Assembly (NCBI GenBank): GCA_945952065.1
Contig: CAMFGY010000002.1
Span: forward strand, 124,001-188,000
Length of the DNA: 64,000 nucleotides
Reading direction: 5' to 3'
From: an uncultured Burkholderiales bacterium
GTDB lineage: Bacteria; Pseudomonadota; Gammaproteobacteria; Burkholderiales; Burkholderiaceae_C
The notes below the pieces were generated by a model, which searched no databases, was not told where the DNA came from, and saw only the letters and a list, made by a program, of their open reading frames with translations. Shown in pieces: positions 51,783 through 59,791 of this stretch. The position numbers were made by a program, and so were the translations under genes. How positions within the stretch are numbered: the first letter of the stretch is position 1; every line of letters begins with the position of its first letter.

Positions 51783-52160
51783 ATGAACTGGAATATGAGC
51801 TTGTTGCCGGTGGAAGCGCAGACCCATCCGGCCCCGCAAGAAGCACATCACCACGCTGAGGCCGCGCCGGCGGGCAACGAGGCTTTGCCCGCGGACTGCC
51901 TCTTGATCGACGTACGTTCCTACGCCGAATACATGGCCGGCCATTTGCCCAACGCGCATTGCCTGCCGCTGCCGCAAATGGCGCATCTGCTGCGCCAGAT
52001 GGCCCCTGACCGAGACGCCCCCATCGTGCTGTACTGCGCCTCAGGCGCCCGCGCCGAGCAGGCCCTAGGCCTGCTGCAAGGCATGGGCTACAAGCACGTC
52101 ATCAACGGCGGCGGCGCCATTGCGCTGAGCAAGAAACTGGGCACCCGCATCGAGCATTGA
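51783..52160 (+). CDS. Rhodanese-like domain protein
   Basis: LPADCLLIDVRSYAEYMAGHLPNAHCLPL...IVLYCASGARAEQALGLLQGMGYKHVINGGG. Confidence 0.9.
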   Translation: MNWNMSLLPVEAQTHPAPQEAHHHAEAAPAGNEALPADCLLIDVRSYAEYMAGHLPNAHCLPLPQMAHLLRQMAPDRDAPIVLYCASGARAEQALGLLQGMGYKHVINGGGAIALSKKLGTRIEH

Positions 52161-52182
52161 TGCAGGCCCAGGGCCAGCGGCC

Positions 52183-53778
52183 TTACTTGAAGGCCTTCAA
52201 CAAAGCCTCAAACTGGGTCTTCACCGAGTGGTCGTGCGGGATGATGGCCGGCACCGCACGCTTGACGTTCAGCAGCTCATACACCGCCATCTGCGCGGCC
52301 CGCACCGAGTACTCGACGGTGAACACCACATCGTCGGGGATCTCCACAAACTGGCTGATGAAGGCCAGATTCTTGGAGCTTTTGGGCACCGGCAAGGGGC
52401 GGTCGCTGCGCGCGCGTGGCATGAACATGCTGGTGATGTAGGGCATGCGGCAGGGGATGCAATTGGCTTGCGCCACCGCATCCAGGTCAAAGCGCAGATG
52501 GCCGCAGAGCTCGCGCAGAATTTCCGCGCCGCTGCACTCGGCCATGGGCTTGGCCACGAAGTTGCCAATGCGATCCGGGAACAAGGCATAACCCCAAAAC
52601 ACCTGCACATCGGCGGGCTGGTTCGCAAAGTGCGGCTGATGCGCCAGCACGATGGACATCAACCAGTTGGAATCCTTGAAGGTCACCAACCCGCCGGTGC
52701 CCGGCTCGTTGCCGCTGAAGGCGCGCATCTTGTCGAAGAACACCGTGTCTTTCAGGGTCACGGTGAAGGAGTGCCACATCGACTCGGCAATGCTGCTGTT
52801 GAAGGCCGCCGGATTGCCGAACTCCGGCCGCCCCTGGGCCAGCTTTTCCCACAGCGTCCAACCGCCGCTGTCGCGCTTCGTGAGCGCAGGCGGCGCACTG
52901 TGCATTGAGCCCAGGCTGGACGCGTCGGTCATGGAGGCGTTCTGGAAGAACACCAAGTCATCGCACCCCAGTTCCACGCGCTCCACCGCGCCGCCGCGCT
53001 GCAGCTGGATGGCTGTCACCACGAATTGGCCGCCTTCCTCGCGATGCTCCACCTCGGTGGCCTTGGCGTCCATCACAAAGCGCACGCCTTGCGATTGCAG
53101 CCAAGCCTGCAGCGGGCGCACCAAGGAGTCGTACTGGTTGTAGACGGTGCGCTTGACGCCACCCAAGGTCTCGATGCGCGAGAACTCCAGCATGAAGCGA
53201 TGCAGATAACGTTTGAACTCCACAGCACTGTGCCAGGGCTGGAAGGCGAAGGTCGTGGCCCACATGAACCAGAACTCGGTGTTGAAGAAGGCGGGCGACA
53301 GCCAGTCAGTGATCGCCGAAGTGCCCAGCTCTTCTTCACTGGCATTGCTCAGGCGCAGCAACTCCAAGCGGTCGTGCATGGAAAACCCCATCGATGCCAC
53401 TGGCATCTTGGCGCGCTGGCGGTTGACCAGTCGCGCCATCGAGTGGGCTTTGTGCTTTTCATTGAAGGCCAGGGTTTCGTCGAACACGCTTTGCCCCACA
53501 TGCTCCAGCGAGGGGATGGACTTGAACAAGTCCCAGGTGCACTCGTAGTTGTCGGTGGTGAGCATGCGGCCACCGCGCAGCGAGTAGCCGCGCTCGGCAT
53601 CGCCCGCGCCGTCCAAGCTGCCGCCCATCAAGGGCGAGGCCTCAAAAATCGTGATGTTGGCGCCGGGCACTTGGGCGTCCCGAATCATGAAGGCCGCCGC
53701 GGCCATGGAACCGATGCCGCCGCCGAGCAGATAGGCTTTGGCCGATAAATTGGGAATGGAGTTCTGCGAAGTCGACAT
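52183..53778 (-). CDS. ohyA: Oleate hydratase
   Basis: KAYLLGGGIGSMAAAAFMIRDAQVPGANITIFE; GGRMLTTDNYECTWDLFKSIPSL. Confidence 0.93.
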   Translation of the reverse strand: MSTSQNSIPNLSAKAYLLGGGIGSMAAAAFMIRDAQVPGANITIFEASPLMGGSLDGAGDAERGYSLRGGRMLTTDNYECTWDLFKSIPSLEHVGQSVFDETLAFNEKHKAHSMARLVNRQRAKMPVASMGFSMHDRLELLRLSNASEEELGTSAITDWLSPAFFNTEFWFMWATTFAFQPWHSAVEFKRYLHRFMLEFSRIETLGGVKRTVYNQYDSLVRPLQAWLQSQGVRFVMDAKATEVEHREEGGQFVVTAIQLQRGGAVERVELGCDDLVFFQNASMTDASSLGSMHSAPPALTKRDSGGWTLWEKLAQGRPEFGNPAAFNSSIAESMWHSFTVTLKDTVFFDKMRAFSGNEPGTGGLVTFKDSNWLMSIVLAHQPHFANQPADVQVFWGYALFPDRIGNFVAKPMAECSGAEILRELCGHLRFDLDAVAQANCIPCRMPYITSMFMPRARSDRPLPVPKSSKNLAFISQFVEIPDDVVFTVEYSVRAAQMAVYELLNVKRAVPAIIPHDHSVKTQFEALLKAFK

Positions 53779-53838
53779 AGCGAATGAGTGAGATCAACAA
53801 AGAGGAGCTCAGCTTCGTCGCTGTGCAGCGCCTCTCAA

Positions 53839-53852
53839 ATGATTCAAATCAA
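53839..53852. promoter_or_regulatory. FNR/CRP-type box upstream of ohyA
   Basis: ATGAT-TCAA-ATCAA, one mismatch to TTGAT-N4-ATCAA, ~60 bp upstream of the ohyA start. Confidence 0.45.
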
Positions 53853-53887
53853 TCGCCGGGATTCGCGCACGCCGGCCTTGCGCCAGA

Positions 53888-54460
53888 TCAATCCCGCAGG
53901 CGCTTTCGGATGCGACTCAAGGCTTCGGGCGTAACGCCCAAATAGTGCGCAATATCACGCTGCTGAATGCGCCCGGCCAGCGCCGGGTAGCTGCTCAAAA
54001 AAGACTGGTAGCGCTCATCGGGCCGCATGGTCAGCAATTCGCGCTCGCGCTGTTCCTTGCGCACGATGTGCCGCTCCAGCAACTGCAAAACCGCGCCCTG
54101 CCAGCTGGCGTGGCGGTCCATCAGGCCGCGCAGGTCCACATAGCGGATTTGCTCGAGCTCGCAGGACTCCAGCGCAATCGCCGAGTAGTCGGTTTTCTGG
54201 CCGGCCACCAAGACATTCGGGCAGGCGAAGAAATCGCCCTCGCCAATGAAGGACTTGATCCACTCCTCGCCTTGCTCATTGAAATAGCTGAGCTTGACCA
54301 TGCCCTGGCGGATCACATAGACAAAAGGCTGCCACTCGCCCTCGGCAAAGATATCGGCGCCTTTGTCAAAGTGCGCCTGACGATAGGCCACCGCCAGCAG
54401 TTCCCAGTCGGGCAGCGGTGCGCCTGCAGCTTGTTCAAAAAGGAGTCGGGTCTGATGCAT
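53888..54460 (-). CDS. Crp/Fnr family transcriptional regulator
   Basis: cNMP-binding fold GADIFAEGEWQPFVYVIRQGMVKLSYFNEQGEEWIKSFIGEGDFF; C-term HTH YLGVTPEALSRIRKRL. Confidence 0.88.
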   Translation of the reverse strand: MHQTRLLFEQAAGAPLPDWELLAVAYRQAHFDKGADIFAEGEWQPFVYVIRQGMVKLSYFNEQGEEWIKSFIGEGDFFACPNVLVAGQKTDYSAIALESCELEQIRYVDLRGLMDRHASWQGAVLQLLERHIVRKEQRERELLTMRPDERYQSFLSSYPALAGRIQQRDIAHYLGVTPEALSRIRKRLRD

Positions 54461-54578
54461 GGGTCAATGAAAACGAACACAGGGCCGGCCGCTACACCGA
54501 GGCTCGGCCCTGGAGGCGACGCAAGACACATCACCTGGCAGCGCACTGTATCGCCTCGGCCCAGCGCACCATCCGGAC

Positions 54579-55469
54579 TCAAGCCTCGGGCAAGCGCTCC
54601 ATCAGCCGCTCCAAGGCCTCCATGCGGAAACGCTGCGGCGTGGTGATGGCGTAAAAGCGCTCTTGCAGAGCGCTGGACCTGGCCACGGTGACCAAGACTC
54701 CAGCGCGCAACTCATCTTGCACCACCACTTCGGGCAAGACGGTCAGCCAGCCGCTGTCGCGCGCGATCAAACGCAGCATGGCCATATCGTCCACTTCGGC
54801 GCGCAGACGCGGGCTGACGCCGGCCGAGGCGCACAGCGCGTCGAACTGCGCGCGCAGCGCATGGCGCGGGCCGGGCAGCGCGATCTCTTGTCCGTCCAGA
54901 TCCTCGGGCATGCGCAGGCTTTGCGCCTGCCAGCGCTTGGCCGGGCCCACCAATGAAATCGTCTGGCTGCCCAGGAAGCGGCAATGCAGCGGCCGCGAGG
55001 GATCGGCGGGCACGGTTTCGTTGGCCAAGACCACATCCAACTGGTGCTGCAGCAGCCGCGCGATCAAGCCCTCCAGCAGGCCCGATTCCAGCGTCAAGAC
55101 CAGCGAAGGGTCGGCCAGCAAGGGCCGAATCCAGTTCTCTTGGTAGTTGCGCGACAAGGTGGCCACGCTGCCCACACGCAGACGCGTGACACCGGCCGTA
55201 CGGCCCTGCAGGCGACCCAGCATCTCTTGCCCGAGACCAAAGATGTTCTCCGCATAGGCGAGCACCAGTTGGCCGGTGTCGGTCAGCCGCAGGCGCCGCC
55301 CTTCGCGCACAAACAAGGCGTCGGCGAGGCGCTCTTCCAGCTGACGGATCTGTGACGACACCGCCGACTGCGAGGTGTGCAGTTCTTCCGCCGCACGCGT
55401 CAGATGCCCCAGCTTGGCCACCCGCCAAAAGTAGAACAAGTGATGGAAATTCAGCTGATCGAGCTGCAT
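54579..55469 (-). CDS. LysR family transcriptional regulator
   Basis: LNFHHLFYFWRVAKLGHLTRAAEELHTSQSAVSSQIRQLEERL. Confidence 0.93.
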   Translation of the reverse strand: MQLDQLNFHHLFYFWRVAKLGHLTRAAEELHTSQSAVSSQIRQLEERLADALFVREGRRLRLTDTGQLVLAYAENIFGLGQEMLGRLQGRTAGVTRLRVGSVATLSRNYQENWIRPLLADPSLVLTLESGLLEGLIARLLQHQLDVVLANETVPADPSRPLHCRFLGSQTISLVGPAKRWQAQSLRMPEDLDGQEIALPGPRHALRAQFDALCASAGVSPRLRAEVDDMAMLRLIARDSGWLTVLPEVVVQDELRAGVLVTVARSSALQERFYAITTPQRFRMEALERLMERLPEA

Positions 55470-55567
55470 TGTTCTGTTTTTTAAAACATCTTGTGCTTAT
55501 CAATGTATTTTACAGAACAAGCACCGATCCGCATGATGCGCGCCAGCATGTTCAACAGGGTTCTGTC

Positions 55568-57175
55568 ATGGAATTTCCAACACTCTGGCTCGCGGCCAGC
55601 CCCCTGATCCCCGTCGTGTTGATGGGCCTCGCCGCCTTGTGGCCCCGCATGGCGCCCGCCTCCCCGGCGGCTTTGTGGCGCAGCTTTCAAGCCTTCTCGC
55701 TGAGCGCCCTGCTCATAGCCATAGCCAACCTCGGCTTCAGCGTCGCAGGCGGCAGCGGCTCACAGCCCATCACGACGCCAGGCGCTGGGCTTGCGGATTG
55801 GCCCGCCTTCTTGCTGGCCACGCCGCTGGGCCTGAGCCTGGCGGTGCTGGTGCAATTGCTGGGCACGGTGATCGGCGCCTTCTCGGCCCGCTACCTGCAA
55901 GGCGAAGCCGGTCAAGCGCGCTATCTGGCCGCCTTGGCGGCTGTGCTGGCCGCGGTGCAGGTCTTGCTGTTGGCCGATCACTGGGTGGTTTTGATTGCGG
56001 CCTGGGCGCTGGTGGGCGTGGCCTTGCAGCGGCTCTTGTGCTTCTACCCGGAGCGCCCTTTTGCGCAGCTGGCCGCGTTGAAAAAACGCATGGCCGATCG
56101 TGCGGCCGACGCCTTGCTGATCGCTGCCGCAGCGCTGGCCTGGGCCGAGGTGGGCAGCGGCTCACTGTCGGCCCTGTCGACCCATCTTGCACTGCACGGC
56201 CTGTCACTGCCGCTGCAAGTCAGCGCTGTGGCGCTGAGCTTGGCCGTCATTTTGCGCACCGCCTTGCTGCCGGTGCATGGCTGGCTGATTCAGGTGATGG
56301 AGGCCCCAACCCCCGTGTCGGCCCTGCTGCACGCCGGCGTGGTCAACCTCGGCGGCTTTGTGCTGATCCGCTTCGCGCCGCTGCTGGAGCAGGCGCTGCC
56401 GGCACGCGCCCTGCTGCTGGCCTTCGGCCTGGGCACGGCCATCCTGGCCGGCATGGTGATGCTGACCCGCATCAGCATCAAGGTGCGACTGGCTTGGTCC
56501 ACCGTGGCGCAAATGGGCTTTATGTTGCTGGAATGCGCGCTCGGCCTCTACACCCTGGCCGCCCTGCATCTGATCGGCCATTCGCTCTACAAGGCGCATG
56601 CCTTTCTCGGCGCCTCCACCGTGGTGCGCCAGACCCGGCTGCAAGCCCTGCACAGCACGGCCCCGGCGGCCGCTCTGAGCCTGGCGCTGGCGCCACTGCT
56701 GGCCGGCTCGGTCCTGTTGCTGGCGCAGTCGCTGCCCGGCCAGACGGCATGGCCCAGCTGGTGGAGCGCGGTGCTGGCGCTGGCCTGGGCGCCGCTGCTG
56801 TGGCAGCCGAGTGGTCGGCTGGGCTTGGTCACACGCGCCCAGCAAACGCTGTGGGGTCTGCTGATGGTGCTGGGCCTGAGCGCCGCCACGCTGTTGGCCC
56901 ACGCCCTGCCGCTGGGCCTGCAAGACAGCCCGCATCCCAACCTCGGCCTGCTCGCCCTGGCCGGCATGGCCGCCCTCTACGCCTGCTTGGCGCTGCTGCA
57001 AAGACGCCCGCAGGCCCTGAGCCGCTGGCGGCAATGGAGCTACGCCGGCTTCTATGTGGACGAGGCCTACACCCGCCTGGCCCTGCGCCTGTCGCCACGC
57101 GGCTGGACACCGGCCGCCCACAAAGGCGCAGCGCCCCAAGCCACCCCACGCCCCTTGGCCGATGCCCAGGTTTGA
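55568..57175 (+). CDS. dabB: DabB-like proton-conducting membrane subunit (NuoL/MrpA-type)
   Basis: VHGWLIQVMEAPTPVSALLHAGVVNLGGFVLIRFAPLL; immediately upstream of dabA. Confidence 0.9.
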   Translation: MEFPTLWLAASPLIPVVLMGLAALWPRMAPASPAALWRSFQAFSLSALLIAIANLGFSVAGGSGSQPITTPGAGLADWPAFLLATPLGLSLAVLVQLLGTVIGAFSARYLQGEAGQARYLAALAAVLAAVQVLLLADHWVVLIAAWALVGVALQRLLCFYPERPFAQLAALKKRMADRAADALLIAAAALAWAEVGSGSLSALSTHLALHGLSLPLQVSAVALSLAVILRTALLPVHGWLIQVMEAPTPVSALLHAGVVNLGGFVLIRFAPLLEQALPARALLLAFGLGTAILAGMVMLTRISIKVRLAWSTVAQMGFMLLECALGLYTLAALHLIGHSLYKAHAFLGASTVVRQTRLQALHSTAPAAALSLALAPLLAGSVLLLAQSLPGQTAWPSWWSAVLALAWAPLLWQPSGRLGLVTRAQQTLWGLLMVLGLSAATLLAHALPLGLQDSPHPNLGLLALAGMAALYACLALLQRRPQALSRWRQWSYAGFYVDEAYTRLALRLSPRGWTPAAHKGAAPQATPRPLADAQV

Positions 57176-57199
57176 ATCGACACGCCAGAGACCCTCGCC

Positions 57200-59758
57200 A
57201 TGAACGCAGTGATTGAAAGAAAAAACCCCGGAGCCGGCGCCACAACAAAGCCCAGCGCGGTATCGCCTGAACGGGCCCGGCAGATCGAACAGGCTTGCGC
57301 CCAGGCCTGCCGAGCGATTGCACCGACCTGGCCGCTGGACCGTGCCATTGCCGTCAACCCGCATTGGTCGCGCATCGGCATGCCGCTGCGCCGGGTGGCA
57401 GCGCGCATGGCGGTGCTGGGCGGGATTCAAGTCTTTCCGCCGCGCGAACTGCAGCGCAGCACCTGGCAAGAAGGCCGCATCAGCGCTGCCGACTTGGCAC
57501 TCGCCCTGCAGCAATTGCCTGCCGCACCGGCGCGCGGACTGAGCGCGGCTGAATGCGTCGAAGCGCTGCAGTCACGCGCCGCCATCGAACAATTGCCGCT
57601 CTTGATCGACACCCTGGACCAAGACCCCGAACGCCACACCCGCCTGGCCTGGCGTCAGGCCATCACGCACCAGGTGAGCCAAACCTGCGCGGCCTATTTT
57701 GATCGGCACCAGGCAGACTGGCAGCCGGAGCGCACCGAGGGGCTTTACGCCTTTTGGCGCGACACCTTGCAACATGACCACGGCATCGGCCTGCTGATGG
57801 GGCTGCCGCATCTGGGCCGCGCCATTGACGCACTGCCCGCCCAGGCCCAGGACGCCGAACAATGGGTGATGCAGCGCCTGGGCCTGTCGCCCACCGTTTG
57901 GGCCGACTATCTGGAGGCCGTGCTCCTGACCGTCAACGGCTGGGCCTCCTGGTGCGCCTATCTGGCTTGGCAGGCCGGCCAAGAGGGACGCAGCGACACG
58001 CATCTGCGTGAGTTGCTGGCGATCCGTCTGGCCTGGGGCGCCTTGCTGCTGGAGTGCAAAGACGATGGCGCCGCACAGCAGGCCTTCCAGGCCGTGCAAC
58101 AAGCCTGGCAACGCGCGCCCCAAGTCATGCAGGCCGCCGAGCAAGCGCTCTTGATCGACGAGGTGTGGCAGCTCGCCCTGGAACTGGGCTACCAGCGCAC
58201 GCTGGCGCAAAAGCTGCTGTCGGCCAGCGGCCAAACGCCGCAAACCACCGGCATCGAGGTGCAGGCCGCGTTTTGCATCGATGTGCGCAGCGAGCCCTTG
58301 CGCCGCGCACTGGAAGCCGTGTGGCCCTGCATCCAGACCCTGGGCTTTGCCGGCTTCTTCGGCCTGCCGGTGGCCTACACCCCACTGGCCAGCACAGCCC
58401 GCCGCCCGCAGCTGCCGGGCCTGATGGCCCCGACCATGGAGGTGCAAGACCGCATCCTGCCCGCCGATGCCGATGCGGGCGCGACCGCGAGCGCCACCGA
58501 GCTGCAAAGCCAGGCCGCCCACGCGCGCCAAAGCCGTTTGGGCTTGAGCGCGCAGTGGCAGGCCGCCAGTCGCTGGCCGGGCGCGGCCTTCTCCTTTGTG
58601 GAGGCCGCCGGCCTGGGCTATCTGGGCAAGCTCGGTCAATGGCTCAAGCCCGGCCAACAGACGCGCGCCCGCGATGAGCTCGCGGGCCTGCCGGCGCGCT
58701 ATCGGCCGATCTGCCGCCCGCACCTGGTGGGGCTCGATCTGCCGGCCAAGGTCGCGCTGGCCGCCCGTGTGCTCAAAGCCATGGGTTTGACGCAAGACCT
58801 GGCCCCGCTGGTGCTCTTGGTCGGGCATGGCAGCCAGTCCAGCAACAATGCGCACGCCGCCGCACTCGACTGCGGCGCCTGCTGCGGCCAGACCGGCGAC
58901 GTCAATGCCCGCAGCCTGGCGCAACTGCTCAATGAAGCGCCGGTGCGCGCCGGTCTCTGGCAGACCCAGGGCATGGCCATCCCCGAGAGCACCGTCTTCC
59001 TGGCCGCCCTGCACAACACCACCACCGACGAGATCGAGGGCTTTGAACTCGACCTGCTGCCCGCCGCGGCGAGCGCACGCTGGCAGCGCCTACAAACCAT
59101 GTTCGCCCGGGCTTGCGATCAGGTGCGGCGCGAGCGCGCCTCCAGCCTCCAGCTCGACCCCTGCGCGCCGCCCGCCGAGCTCTTGCGGCAGCTGCGCCAG
59201 CGAGCCAACGACGGCGCGCAAACCCGGCCGGAATGGGGCTTGGCCGGCAATGCCGCCTTTTTGATCGCGCCCCGCCACAAGAGCCGCGGCGTGGTGCTGA
59301 ACGGGCGCAGCTTTTTGCATGACTACGAGGCCAGCCAAGACCCCGACGGCAGCATTCTGGAGCTGCTGATGACGGCCCCCATGCTGGTCACGCATTGGAT
59401 CAACTGGCAGTACCACGCCTCCACCTGCGACCCGCAGCGCCTGGGCAGCGGCAACAAGCTGCTGCACAACGTGGTGGGCGGCAGCCTGGGCGTCTTTGAA
59501 GGCAATGGCGGCGATTTGCGCATCGGCCTCACGCACCAGTCGGTGCACGACGGCCAGCGCGCCATGCACGAGCCCTTGCGATTGACCGTCGTGATCGACG
59601 CGCCGCAGGCCGCCATCGACACCATCATCGCCAAGCACGCCGTGCTGCAGCAATTGCTCGTCAACGACTGGCTGCACCTCTGGCGCTTTGAAGAAGCGGG
59701 CTTCGCCCGCTACCGCCAGGGCGCGTGGTGCCCGCTGCCTTGGGGCGCGCAAGCGTGA
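57200..59758 (+). CDS. dabA: DabA-like inorganic carbon transporter subunit (DUF2309/UPF0753)
   Basis: QAAFCIDVRSEPLRRALE (C-x-D) and VGHGSQSSNNAHAAALDCGACCGQTGD (H...C) metal-site motifs; WPLDRAIAVNPHW. Confidence 0.92.
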   Translation: MNAVIERKNPGAGATTKPSAVSPERARQIEQACAQACRAIAPTWPLDRAIAVNPHWSRIGMPLRRVAARMAVLGGIQVFPPRELQRSTWQEGRISAADLALALQQLPAAPARGLSAAECVEALQSRAAIEQLPLLIDTLDQDPERHTRLAWRQAITHQVSQTCAAYFDRHQADWQPERTEGLYAFWRDTLQHDHGIGLLMGLPHLGRAIDALPAQAQDAEQWVMQRLGLSPTVWADYLEAVLLTVNGWASWCAYLAWQAGQEGRSDTHLRELLAIRLAWGALLLECKDDGAAQQAFQAVQQAWQRAPQVMQAAEQALLIDEVWQLALELGYQRTLAQKLLSASGQTPQTTGIEVQAAFCIDVRSEPLRRALEAVWPCIQTLGFAGFFGLPVAYTPLASTARRPQLPGLMAPTMEVQDRILPADADAGATASATELQSQAAHARQSRLGLSAQWQAASRWPGAAFSFVEAAGLGYLGKLGQWLKPGQQTRARDELAGLPARYRPICRPHLVGLDLPAKVALAARVLKAMGLTQDLAPLVLLVGHGSQSSNNAHAAALDCGACCGQTGDVNARSLAQLLNEAPVRAGLWQTQGMAIPESTVFLAALHNTTTDEIEGFELDLLPAAASARWQRLQTMFARACDQVRRERASSLQLDPCAPPAELLRQLRQRANDGAQTRPEWGLAGNAAFLIAPRHKSRGVVLNGRSFLHDYEASQDPDGSILELLMTAPMLVTHWINWQYHASTCDPQRLGSGNKLLHNVVGGSLGVFEGNGGDLRIGLTHQSVHDGQRAMHEPLRLTVVIDAPQAAIDTIIAKHAVLQQLLVNDWLHLWRFEEAGFARYRQGAWCPLPWGAQA

Positions 59759-59791
59759 CGCTTGGCGACAAGCCCCGAATACAAGACTCGC

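Noticed and set aside
55639-57216. 525-aa plus-strand ORF overlapping dabB in another frame
   Set aside because: Gly/Ala/Arg-rich frame-shifted shadow of dabB.
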